A stretch of DNA of 44,751 nucleotides from an uncultured Rubrobacteraceae bacterium (lineage in GTDB: Bacteria; Actinomycetota; Rubrobacteria; Rubrobacterales; Rubrobacteraceae). The stretch is from assembly GCA_902806075.1 (NCBI GenBank), contig CADCVG010000026.1, forward strand, positions 1 to 44,751, given 5' to 3'. Shown one piece after another: positions 24,751 through 32,333 of this stretch (position 1 is its first letter; the number at the start of each line of letters is the position of its first letter). The notes beneath the pieces were generated by a model. It had not been told where the DNA came from. It searched no databases and saw nothing but the letters and a program-made list of their open reading frames with translations. Both the position numbers and the translations under genes were made by a program.

Positions 24751-26340
24751 TCAAGCGCTCGGGCCGTTGCCTCTGCGGCTGTCGCCGAGGCGTTTCTCGA
24801 AGGGACCATAGATTGCGTAGGTGACAGCCGCACGCGGGTCGACCGGGCCCTCCGTGAGTGTCTCGGGGAGCCCCTCGATCCCCCGCTCACCCTGCTGATT
24901 CACGTAGAGCGTCTGGCGATCGGGGTCGAAGACCGCGCCGCAGAACTCCGTGTCGTTCGTGAGTGCCAGGGCGAAGTCGTAGATCTCGCCCTCCTGAGTC
25001 AGGCCGCGAATGTACTGCTCGCCGGGGCTGTCCTCGCAGAGGAAGATATCTCCCGTCTGCTGGACGATCGTGATGTTGTCAGGGTTCTCGAGCTGCTGGC
25101 GGTTCGTCGAAACGTAAACGAGCGTCAGGGTTTCGCGGCCCTCGTCGTACTTCCAGACCTGCCCGAGGTTTTGCGGCCCGCCGGTTGTACAGTCGAAGAA
25201 GATACTCCCCCCCTGGCCCTCGGCGCCTTCGACCCAGAGCCCCTCCATCCGGTCGAAGTACCCCGCGCCTTTGTCCTGGGCCTGGATGCGCGTCGGGGTG
25301 AAGCCCCGCACGCGGTCGCGGCGGTTGTCGGTGTCGTCCGCGTGGTCAGGATCGTCGACGACGACCCACTCGATCGGGAAGCTCGTCCCCGGCGTGGTGA
25401 CGGCGTCGAAGTTGAAGTTCGGCGTGCCCTTCACCATGGCTGCCTCCAGGGCACCGCTCGTCTCGGCCAGGTTGCTCGACTGGCCGACTCGCTCGTCCGG
25501 GACATAGCGGTAAAAGCAGGCCCCGATCGTGCCGAGCCGGGGGTCGGTCTGGAGGCTACGGTCCTCGGTCTGATAGAGAACTCCGGACCGCCAGGCGGTC
25601 GCCTCGTGCACGAAGCGTCCCGCGGCGAGGATCGGCAGCGCCTCGACCGGATCATCGCTCGTCGCATCGACCTCGAAGTTGTAGCCGTGGCGCTGGGTGC
25701 TCGGGCTGTTGCTCGGCCCCTTGACGACCTCCTCGCAAGTGATCCACTTCTTGAAGGGGACCTCACCCCCCGCACAGTTGGCCGAGGTGCCGCCGATGAT
25801 GTTGAACTTGTCGACGACCTCGTACTCGTAGAGCTGCTGGTCGGTGGCCGGATCGCGGCCGAGCTTGCTACGCTCGACCACGAGCTTCGTGCATCCACCG
25901 ATCGTCGCGGGGTCGTAGGGGTTCGGGACCGTCACCGGGATCTCTCCCGGGCGCTCGCGATTCTCGTGGTTGCGGATCAGGATCGTCCGGTCGCCGCTAC
26001 CGCCTTCTCCGCCGCCGACGTCGGGAAAGGCGCCCATCGCATCGAAGATCCCGGGGGTAAGGTTACCGTCGCGCTGGCGCAGCCCCTGGCGGTCGATGAC
26101 CTGGTAGTTGAACTCGGCCGGCAAGGCGAGTATCTGTGTGGGGTCCTCCGTGCCCCCGACAGGCGCCTTCGGCACGAGCGGACCGTAGCCTGTCGTCTCC
26201 GGGCGGTCCTGGCCCAGCGCTACGCGCGCTCCTAGAGCGGCAAAGGGCGATCCGCTGAGCATCAACGCCGCCGCACTCGCTCCTCCAAGGCCCAAGAAAG
26301 CCCGACGACTTATTGGACCCGGCCTACCCTGAATTCTCAA
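24751..26340 (-). CDS. phoX: PhoX-family alkaline phosphatase (DUF839), Tat-exported
   Basis: A 529-aa secreted phosphatase releasing phosphate from organic esters, normally calcium/iron dependent. The N-terminus has a twin-arginine signal, 'SRRAFLGLGGASAAALML' (Arg-Arg at 12-13), so it is exported folded. The mature part shows PhoX features: 'ILIRNHENRERPGEIPVTVP', 'GGTSANCAGGEVPFKKWITCEE', 'GRFVHEATAW' and 'DGLWVEGAEGQGGSIFFDC'-type metal-binding Glu and Cys residues. TTG at 26340 follows AAGGAG with 6-base spacing. Direct repeats resembling a Pho box occur about 90-120 bases upstream. It lies between the two membrane/SpeE-like paralogues. Confidence 0.88.
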   Translation of the reverse strand: MRIQGRPGPISRRAFLGLGGASAAALMLSGSPFAALGARVALGQDRPETTGYGPLVPKAPVGGTEDPTQILALPAEFNYQVIDRQGLRQRDGNLTPGIFDAMGAFPDVGGGEGGSGDRTILIRNHENRERPGEIPVTVPNPYDPATIGGCTKLVVERSKLGRDPATDQQLYEYEVVDKFNIIGGTSANCAGGEVPFKKWITCEEVVKGPSNSPSTQRHGYNFEVDATSDDPVEALPILAAGRFVHEATAWRSGVLYQTEDRSLQTDPRLGTIGACFYRYVPDERVGQSSNLAETSGALEAAMVKGTPNFNFDAVTTPGTSFPIEWVVVDDPDHADDTDNRRDRVRGFTPTRIQAQDKGAGYFDRMEGLWVEGAEGQGGSIFFDCTTGGPQNLGQVWKYDEGRETLTLVYVSTNRQQLENPDNITIVQQTGDIFLCEDSPGEQYIRGLTQEGEIYDFALALTNDTEFCGAVFDPDRQTLYVNQQGERGIEGLPETLTEGPVDPRAAVTYAIYGPFEKRLGDSRRGNGPSA

Positions 26341-26426
26341 GAAGCTCTCCTTCCACTACTACCCGGCGGGATCCATCCCACCTTCCGTACAACCAGAAGA
26401 AGTGTAGATACGAGAGCTAGATGCTA

Positions 26427-26459
26427 GGTTAATCGTGGGGAAACTTTGCGTTAAACGTG
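26427..26459 (-). promoter_or_regulatory. Possible Pho box upstream of phoX
   Basis: GGTTAATCGTG (26427) and CGTTAAACGTG (26449) are direct repeats exactly 22 bases apart, two 11-base PhoB/PhoP steps, with a degenerate unit between them. On the coding strand they read CACGTTTAACG and CACGATTAACC. Location fits a phosphate-starvation promoter for phoX. Confidence 0.35.
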
Positions 26460-26584
26460 TGTAAAAGCCCGGCTCCGAACCTCGCCGCTCGACGGGGACG
26501 CCGGTACGAGGTGGTATGAAGCTGACCGGCGGGCAGCCAAGATCTAGCGCCCTGCTCTCCAGAGAGTAGGATAGTCCCTTTTCC

Positions 26585-28981
26585 TCATTCCCAGTCGAAG
26601 GTGCTCAGGAGGTTCGAGAAGTCGTCCGTCCAGACGTTCAGGGAGGGGTCGGTCTCGCACGATTGCCACCGCGAGTCGTAGGTTACGCCGCCGAGGTCTT
26701 CCTCTTCTCGGGCCATTAATACCCAGTGGGAAACGAACTTGCCAGGATAAAGTTCTACCTGTTCGTCGAACTGAGCGCGGCAGGCGAGCCCGGCGTCCTG
26801 CGCGAGGTTCCCGAGCACGGGCTCGAGCTCCAGGTGCCGGTTGGAGATGTGCATGGCTATGACCCCGTTCTCGTTTAGCTTGTCGAGGTACATATCTAAC
26901 GCCTCGCGTGTGAGGAGATGGACCGGTATAGCGTCCGAACTGAAGGCGTCGCCGACTACCATGCCGTACTCCCCATCCGAGGTCTCGGCCAGTCTCAGGC
27001 GGGCATCGCCCAGGACCACGTCTGACTGCCCGGGGCAGTCGTTCAGGTAGGTGAAGAGCTCCTCGTCGCTGGCGATCTGCCGGATCAGGGGATCTATCTC
27101 GTAAAACTCCCAACTCTGACCGGGCTTGTTGTAGCACGCCAGCGAGCCCGTCCCGAGGCCGAGCGCGGCGACCCGCGAGGTCGTCTCCTCCGGCAGAGCC
27201 TTGAAGGCCTGGCCGATGGGACCTGTCTGGTGATAATAGGTGGTTGGTACGGGAGGCTGGGGGCCGAGTAGCTGCGCGCCGTGGTTGGTGTCCCCGACGA
27301 CGAGCGCGTGAAAATCGCCGAGCGCCTCCTCCTGTTCCGTGACCTTATAGACCCCGAAGAAGCTACGCTCCTGGTAGAAGGCGTCCGTCGCGGCGACCGT
27401 GAAGGTCCCGGCTACGATGACCGCCGCGACGCCCAGACCGAAGCGCACCGCGCGATTTGAGAAGTAAGCGAACAATAGACATACTACGAGGGACAGGCCG
27501 ATCAGCAGCTTCTCGGCGTTGTCCCTGGTGTCTATCGCCTCGATAGAGGCGGCGGCCCGGGCGAGCATCACCACCGCGACCCCGAGGGCCAGGGGCAGCG
27601 CCAGGTCCAGGAGCAGCGGGACGAACCGCGACGCGCCCCGACGCCCCTCCCCCTCGTCCCGCTCCCCACCCTGTGCCAGCCGCGCGAGCAGCGCCCCAGG
27701 CAGGAACATGCACGCGAGGATTATAGCGAGCGGGTACTCCACCACCGTGTCGAAGGCAACCGGTGCTACCAGCGCGTTGAACACCCCGCCCAGCACCCCT
27801 CCTACCGCCACCCACAGGTAGAACTCCGTCAGGTGCCGTGCCGGTGGCCTGTCCCGCGCCACCTCCCCGTGCAGCACCATCGCTACCAAAAAGAACCCGA
27901 AGATGTGCAGCCCTATGAGCGCCCAGTAGGGGTCCTTCAGGTCGGTCAGTATCGTAACCACGACCACCGCCATCACCAACGGAAGCGCCGCCACCGACAG
28001 CTTGTGCAGGACATCCGGCACTCTCGGACTCGGCGAGAAGACGACCACGAACGAGAACAGGTACAGCGAGAGCGGTATCACCCAGAGCAGCGGGATGGGC
28101 GTTATGTCCGTAGTGATGAAGGCCGTCACCCCAAGCATCAGGCTCGAAGGCACGAACGTCAACCCCACCCACCGCAACCGCCGCCAAGTAGTGAGCCCCG
28201 AGGCGAGTGAAGGGTCGGCGCTCTGCGGAGAGCCGCCACCGCTCACCGGGTCACCGGCGAGCGGCTCCGCCTCTTCTCCCTGGGCGGGGGCGGGGTTGGA
28301 GCGCCACAGCATCACCGCCGAGGCGAAGACCAGGACCACCAGTGCTCCGTAGCCCGCCGTCCACCAGAAGCCCTGGTTCGTCAGCGTCAGCTCCCGCTCC
28401 ACGACTAGCGGGTAGCCGAGGAGTCCTATAACGCTGCCCAGGTTGCTCGCCCGGTACAGGAAGTAGGGGTCCCTGGCCGCCGGGTGGTCGGTATCGGCCA
28501 GCCACCTCTGGATCAGGGGGTTCGTCGTCGAGATCACGAAGAACGGTAGTCCGAGCGACACCAGAAGCAACCCCAACAGCAAGAAGATCGGGTTGCCCTC
28601 CGCCGAGGGGGCCCACTCGTTGCCGGGCTTCGCAAGCGGCCCCGCGAAGATAAACACCAGGAGCGGCAAGAGGACCACCGCCAGATGGAGCACGGCCTGG
28701 CGCCTCGCCCCGAGCCAGGTAGTGGTCGCGTGTACGTAAAGATAGCCAACCAGGAGGGCGGCCTGGAAGAACATCATCGAACCCGTCCACACGGCGGGCG
28801 TGCTGCCGAAGAGCGGCAGGATGAACTTGGCGAACATCGGCTCGACCAGGAACAGGAGCGCGGCGCTCATAAAGATAGTGGCCGAGAACAGGACCATCAG
28901 CGAGGTCCGGCCCGGCGAGCCCTTCCGGGTGGAATTCTTCTTGCCGACCTCGTTCGTTTGCGTCGGCGGTTCGGCTGGCAT
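26585..28981 (-). CDS. Membrane protein fused to spermidine-synthase-like methyltransferase domain (paralogue 2)
   Basis: A 798-aa paralogue of the gene at 21672 with the same layout: about 14 membrane segments starting 'LMVLFSATIFMSAALLFLVE', the loop 'AGDPVSGGGSPQSADPSLAS', then the SAM-fold domain with 'AALGLGTGSLACYNKPG', 'EFYEIDPLIRQI', 'DVVLGDARLRL' and 'IPVHLLTREALDMYLDKLNE'. Both proteins end alike ('VWTDDFSNLLSTF'). The internal soluble loop before the last helices is shorter here. ATG at 28981 is preceded by a GGAAGGAAGGG site at a somewhat long distance. It diverges from the FmdB gene and reads toward phoX. Substrate unknown. Confidence 0.85.
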   Translation of the reverse strand: MPAEPPTQTNEVGKKNSTRKGSPGRTSLMVLFSATIFMSAALLFLVEPMFAKFILPLFGSTPAVWTGSMMFFQAALLVGYLYVHATTTWLGARRQAVLHLAVVLLPLLVFIFAGPLAKPGNEWAPSAEGNPIFLLLGLLLVSLGLPFFVISTTNPLIQRWLADTDHPAARDPYFLYRASNLGSVIGLLGYPLVVERELTLTNQGFWWTAGYGALVVLVFASAVMLWRSNPAPAQGEEAEPLAGDPVSGGGSPQSADPSLASGLTTWRRLRWVGLTFVPSSLMLGVTAFITTDITPIPLLWVIPLSLYLFSFVVVFSPSPRVPDVLHKLSVAALPLVMAVVVVTILTDLKDPYWALIGLHIFGFFLVAMVLHGEVARDRPPARHLTEFYLWVAVGGVLGGVFNALVAPVAFDTVVEYPLAIILACMFLPGALLARLAQGGERDEGEGRRGASRFVPLLLDLALPLALGVAVVMLARAAASIEAIDTRDNAEKLLIGLSLVVCLLFAYFSNRAVRFGLGVAAVIVAGTFTVAATDAFYQERSFFGVYKVTEQEEALGDFHALVVGDTNHGAQLLGPQPPVPTTYYHQTGPIGQAFKALPEETTSRVAALGLGTGSLACYNKPGQSWEFYEIDPLIRQIASDEELFTYLNDCPGQSDVVLGDARLRLAETSDGEYGMVVGDAFSSDAIPVHLLTREALDMYLDKLNENGVIAMHISNRHLELEPVLGNLAQDAGLACRAQFDEQVELYPGKFVSHWVLMAREEEDLGGVTYDSRWQSCETDPSLNVWTDDFSNLLSTFDWE

Positions 28982-29179
28982 AGGTTCTCGCGCCCTTCCT
29001 TCCGCTCTTGTTGGTAACCCCTACTGGCACGCAATCTAACGGAGAATCCGGCGACTGGCAACATCTGTCATGTTAAATCCCGGAGTACGAGTCTGCTGCC
29101 CGGTCCGGGGCGCCATCGTCTCTCCGCAGAGGATACAATACGGGCCAGGTAAACAACTATCTGTCGGGAGGTAGGATTT

Positions 29180-29422
29180 ATGGCCCTCTACGAGTACAAG
29201 TGCGCGGAGTGCGAGGAACGGTTCGACCTGATGCGTTCGATGAGCGCGGCCAACGAGTCGGCGGAGTGTCCCGAGTGCGGCAGCAGCGAGTCGCGGCGTC
29301 TTATCTCCAACTTCGCCTCCGTCACCCCCGGCGCCTCCGCCATGTCTACCAACCCCATGATGAACGCTCGTATGGCCGGTGGCGGCGGCGGTGGTTGCTG
29401 CGGCGGTGGCTGCTGCGGCTGA
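29180..29422 (+). CDS. FmdB-family zinc-ribbon protein
   Basis: An 80-aa protein with the FmdB zinc ribbon: 'YEYKCAECEERFDLM' and 'AECPECGSSESRRLI' give four cysteines in two CxxC knuckles. Family members are regulatory or nucleic-acid-associated by analogy. The tail is unusual: polyglycine with two Cys-Cys pairs ('GGGGGGCCGGGCCG'). ATG at 29180 follows CGGGAGG. The DNA coding the Gly/Cys tail is read in another frame as the Ala-rich start of the DUF309 protein. Confidence 0.88.
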   Translation: MALYEYKCAECEERFDLMRSMSAANESAECPECGSSESRRLISNFASVTPGASAMSTNPMMNARMAGGGGGGCCGGGCCG

Positions 29423-29825
29423 GGAACCCCTCCGGGCGGAGCCGGATAGAGAAGCGCCTGAAGGTCTCCCCGAGCTCGTCCTCAAGGGCATCGAGGAGTT
29501 CAACAAGGGCGAGTTTTACGAGTGTCACGAGTACCTCGAAGAGGCCTGGATGCAAGAGCCGAAGAGGGTCCGTTTCCTCTACCAGGGCATCCTTCAGGTA
29601 GGCGTCGGCTTCTACCACCTCCAGAACGGCAATTGGCGTGGCGCCACGGGTCTCCTGCGCAACGGCACCATCCGTCTCAAAGAGTTCGAGCCAGAAGCCC
29701 TCAGCATAGACGTCTCCCGCCTCGTCCGCAGATGTATGCTTTGCCTCGAAGAGCTAGAGGATCTCGGGCGCGAGCGCGTACGCGAGTTCGACCAGAGTAT
29801 GATACCTAGAGTGGAGTGGGCATGA
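29379..29825 (+). CDS. DUF309 domain protein
   Basis: A 148-aa helical protein with the DUF309 signature: 'FYECHEYLEEAW' (the HE pair of the family), 'FLYQGILQVGVGFYHLQNGN' and 'GATGLLRNGTIRL'. Function unknown. The start is uncertain: GTG at 29379 lies inside the FmdB gene and gives an Ala-rich leader, while GTGs at 29391 and 29406 would be shorter; none has a clear ribosome site, so coupling to FmdB translation is likely. The conserved domain begins around residue 28, so any of the three starts keeps it whole. Confidence 0.83.
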   Translation: MAAAVVAAAVAAAAEEPLRAEPDREAPEGLPELVLKGIEEFNKGEFYECHEYLEEAWMQEPKRVRFLYQGILQVGVGFYHLQNGNWRGATGLLRNGTIRLKEFEPEALSIDVSRLVRRCMLCLEELEDLGRERVREFDQSMIPRVEWA

Positions 29826-30206
29826 CAGAGCAATCAGCCGTCGGCTGTTAGCTTCTTGCCCCCTGCAGGGCTCGCAGTTGCGTATGGTGTGGCGGCAACG
29901 TATGTCGGTAGAGATCGGCCCTCGAAGAGGCTCTGAAATAGTTTCCCTCTAAGAGCTTGCCGGATCAATATCAGGCGGAACGTTTCTCGTTCCGATCAGG
30001 CCGACTAGCCGTGGTTGACCTCGGGTGGAGAATATCGTTCGTCATCCGGATGGGTGCCACTCCTCAGAGCTGAGGCATCTGTAGAGTGCCTCCCGGAGCA
30101 CTTTCTCGCACGGATCGTACCATATGTAGACGCAGTGTATCAGTAACACAGATGGTGGTGGTAGACTGCGCGGCATCGGTAGGGTGGCTCGCCGGGAGGG
30201 TGCGGG
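29826..30206. other. Intergenic region with two small hairpins
   Basis: CAGCCGTCGGCTG shortly after the DUF309 stop (29837-29849) may terminate it. A perfect CGGAACG/CGTTCCG hairpin (29976-29994, loop TTTCT) is flanked on both sides by ATCAGG. No gene seen. The island described next begins to the right. Confidence 0.45.
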
Positions 30207-30575
30207 ATGGTCGAGGACAGGGGCTACACATGGTTCGGAGAGGTCCTGTACGGGCTGCTCCGGTCCCGCGGGTCCAGCCAGTCGGCATTCGCCCGGGAGG
30301 CGAGGGAACTGGGGTACGACTACCGGCAGAACTCGGTCTCCAACTGGATGCGGGGGGTCCACGCGACGCCGACGAACCTGCCGGGGCTGCTGGACAGGAT
30401 GTACGGGCTCTCGGAGGAGGAGTGGCTGGAGGTCGGGGTGGCCTACGCCTACGGGCAGAAGCTCTCGCGGGAGGACTCGGAGGACGTGAGGAGGTTCAGG
30501 GAGTTCTACGCGCGGGTCCTGGCCGAGGAAGGCGAGACCGGCGAGGCCCTGACGTGGAAGACGAGGGGGGCGTGA
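30207..30575 (+). CDS. HTH DNA-binding protein
   Basis: A 122-aa protein whose N-terminal half reads as an XRE-like helix-turn-helix: 'VLYGLLRSRGSSQSAFAREA' then 'NSVSNWMRGVHATPTNLPGL', where the S-V-S-N-W segment is the recognition helix. The remainder is helical and acidic. ATG at 30207 follows GGGAGGGTGCGG. It overlaps the next small ORF by 4 bases. It sits at the left edge of the island that carries the nuclease-STAND genes on the opposite strand, and could repress element genes; this is inference. Confidence 0.7.
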   Translation: MVEDRGYTWFGEVLYGLLRSRGSSQSAFAREARELGYDYRQNSVSNWMRGVHATPTNLPGLLDRMYGLSEEEWLEVGVAYAYGQKLSREDSEDVRRFREFYARVLAEEGETGEALTWKTRGA

Positions 30576-30637
30576 GGCGCTTGGGGGTGTGCGTTCTGGA
30601 GTGGGAGTTCCGCAACAAGAGGCTGGAGGGCTACTAA
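30572..30637 (+). CDS. Tiny coupled ORF (21 aa)
   Basis: GTG at 30572 overlaps the HTH stop as GTGA. The product is MRRLGVCVLEWEFRNKRLEG followed by Y. Coupling and the next gene's proximity suggest it is translated, but no family is known and it may be only a link in the operon. Confidence 0.35.
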   Translation: MRRLGVCVLEWEFRNKRLEGY

Positions 30638-30667
30638 GCCCACGACAGGGAGCCGGCGGTTCTGACG

Positions 30668-30993
30668 ATGCAGGAGGGGTTGTCTGAGGGAGCGAGACGG
30701 GCGAGGGAGCTGGAGGCGAAGGGCTACCACGAGAGGCCGTCGGCATTCAAGCGACGGGAGAAGTGGTGCTTCGCGGCGGCGAACGTGCCGGAGGTGGACC
30801 CGGCGCGGTGCGCACCCTGCGACTCCGCATCGAGCGCGAAGAGCCCGAGTGGGTCGAGCGGGTCAGGAACGAATGGGAGAGCTTCCGGGACGTGGAGTCC
30901 ACGGCCTTCTGGGCGGAGGTGCCGTTGCAGGCGACGGTGGCGATTCTGCTGAACCTGCACGAGCGGGGAGAGTTGAAGGTCGAGGAGAACTAG
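30668..30993 (+). pseudogene. Hypothetical protein gene with one frameshift
   Basis: ATG at 30668 opens 'MQEGLSEGARRARELEAKGY' through 'FAAANVPEVDPAR'. The frame then turns to noise while an overlapping frame continues coherently as 'VRTLRLRIEREEPEWVERVR', 'NEWESFRDVESTAFWAEV' and 'ATVAILLNLHERGELKVEEN'. Adding one G at 30807-30808 joins them into about 108 aa. Function unknown. It is the third gene of the small HTH cluster. It may be intact in the organism if the base is a sequencing loss. Confidence 0.55.
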
Positions 30994-31013
30994 CTGCTTG
31001 AAGCAAAGTAGGT

Positions 31014-32333
31014 TCATCGCTCGTACTGATCGAGAGCCCTGCTTACCCCATGTATTCCGAACTCTGCCATGCGGTCGAACAGGTTCAAGCACCGCGCCTG
31101 CATCTCAGGGTTTCTGCTTTGATTGTAGGTACGCACGAGTATTTGGACAACGTCGTCTGCGTGGCTGGCAGCGCTAGTCTGTATGTCTGCCGCATCTCCG
31201 CCGACGATGTCGAGGAAGCGCTCACAGGCCAGGACGGACTCCTGCGGGAGTTCGTCAGTAGTTTGTTCCAGCGCATGAATCAACTGCCCGTGTTCTGCGG
31301 CGAAGGCATCACTTTGTATGAAAGCCTCGATCAGGCGTGCGTATTGTCCGAGCTGATCCTCCCCTAAATACAAGAAGCACTTAGAGGCCGCCGAGCGCAC
31401 GTTCTGGCTCTCATCATCAAACAACTGCGCCAGTGCGTCTTCGCAAACCGAGCGATATCGTGCGGTCTGGAGGTTCACCGAGTACACCTCCGCCGCGCCT
31501 TCCCGCTGTGCCTCCGTGCCAGACAAACACTTTTCAGCCAAGGGTCGGACTTCCTCTACATTGAGTGACGCCACGCACGCCTGCCCAGCTCCTGCAGCCG
31601 CCACGTCGGCATCGCTTGAGGAAAGCATCCGTTCCAGGATGGGCTTTAGCTGGCCGAAATGTGTTCGAGCGGCGTAGAAGAGAAAGATCTCGACCCCTCG
31701 CGTCCCCAGCAGCACGTCTTCTGTGTCGCAGAGTCGCTTAAAGAGCTCGACCGCCAAGTTCCGATCGTGGTTCAGTACGGCCGTTAGTGCCGAAGACACG
31801 CACGTCCTTACGCCGATGGAAGGATCCTCCACCATCTTCTCCAATGTCTGCGAAAAGATTGGTGTGCGATCGGCATCACGGAAGATAAGGTCCGCCATTG
31901 CCTCAGCGGCGCGGCCTCTGGTGGAGTTGATCCCGGTCGTAAGGATGTCGCCGCCGTAATACGGTTGCCCGTTCCCAGCATCGGTACGCCATAGCTCTTG
32001 CTCGGGGTCCGAGTCTTCAGTAGCGTACCACGCTACAATCTCCAGTAGTTCCTTGGGAAGAGGGCGATCGGCCGCCTTTTCTACGGCATCACAGATCCAG
32101 CGCCCGGAGGGTCGGTCGGGGAGTTTGTGGCACCGTCTGCAGACTTCCAGCAAGGTCTCCGTGCTAACGCCGGCTTCAGCTATACCACGCAGGACAGCGT
32201 CGAAGTAGTAAGGATGCGTGTCATCTGGAAACCGCAATAACAGGTGAGCGAACCGCTCGGGGTCTTCTTTGGTCCGCCTCTCCAGAACCCCGGAGAGTTC
32301 ATGAGCTCCGCCCTTCAAGAAATCATCTTCCAT
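31014..32333 (-). CDS. HEAT/ARM-like helical repeat protein, partner of the STAND NTPase
   Basis: A 439-aa protein built of paired helices with HEAT-like spacing: 'DPSIGVRTCVSSALTAVLNH', 'DADVAAAGAGQACVASLN', 'DESQNVRSAASKCFLYL' and 'NPEMQARCLNLFDRMAEFG' are successive units, each with the Asp/Val-Arg pattern of such repeats. No catalytic motif is visible. ATG at 32333 lies 11 bases inside the end of the 1056-aa NTPase gene in another frame, so the two are translationally coupled. Roles as sensor, scaffold or regulator of the NTPase are inference. It could have split from the repeat C-terminus of an ancestral single protein. Confidence 0.7.
   Translation of the reverse strand: MEDDFLKGGAHELSGVLERRTKEDPERFAHLLLRFPDDTHPYYFDAVLRGIAEAGVSTETLLEVCRRCHKLPDRPSGRWICDAVEKAADRPLPKELLEIVAWYATEDSDPEQELWRTDAGNGQPYYGGDILTTGINSTRGRAAEAMADLIFRDADRTPIFSQTLEKMVEDPSIGVRTCVSSALTAVLNHDRNLAVELFKRLCDTEDVLLGTRGVEIFLFYAARTHFGQLKPILERMLSSSDADVAAAGAGQACVASLNVEEVRPLAEKCLSGTEAQREGAAEVYSVNLQTARYRSVCEDALAQLFDDESQNVRSAASKCFLYLGEDQLGQYARLIEAFIQSDAFAAEHGQLIHALEQTTDELPQESVLACERFLDIVGGDAADIQTSAASHADDVVQILVRTYNQSRNPEMQARCLNLFDRMAEFGIHGVSRALDQYER

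Noticed and set aside
24706-26235. Long plus-strand open frame (509 aa) over the phoX region
   Set aside because: Antisense to a coherent PhoX protein with a Tat signal; the frame has the Arg/Val/Ala/Asp-rich composition of a high-GC shadow and no ribosome site.
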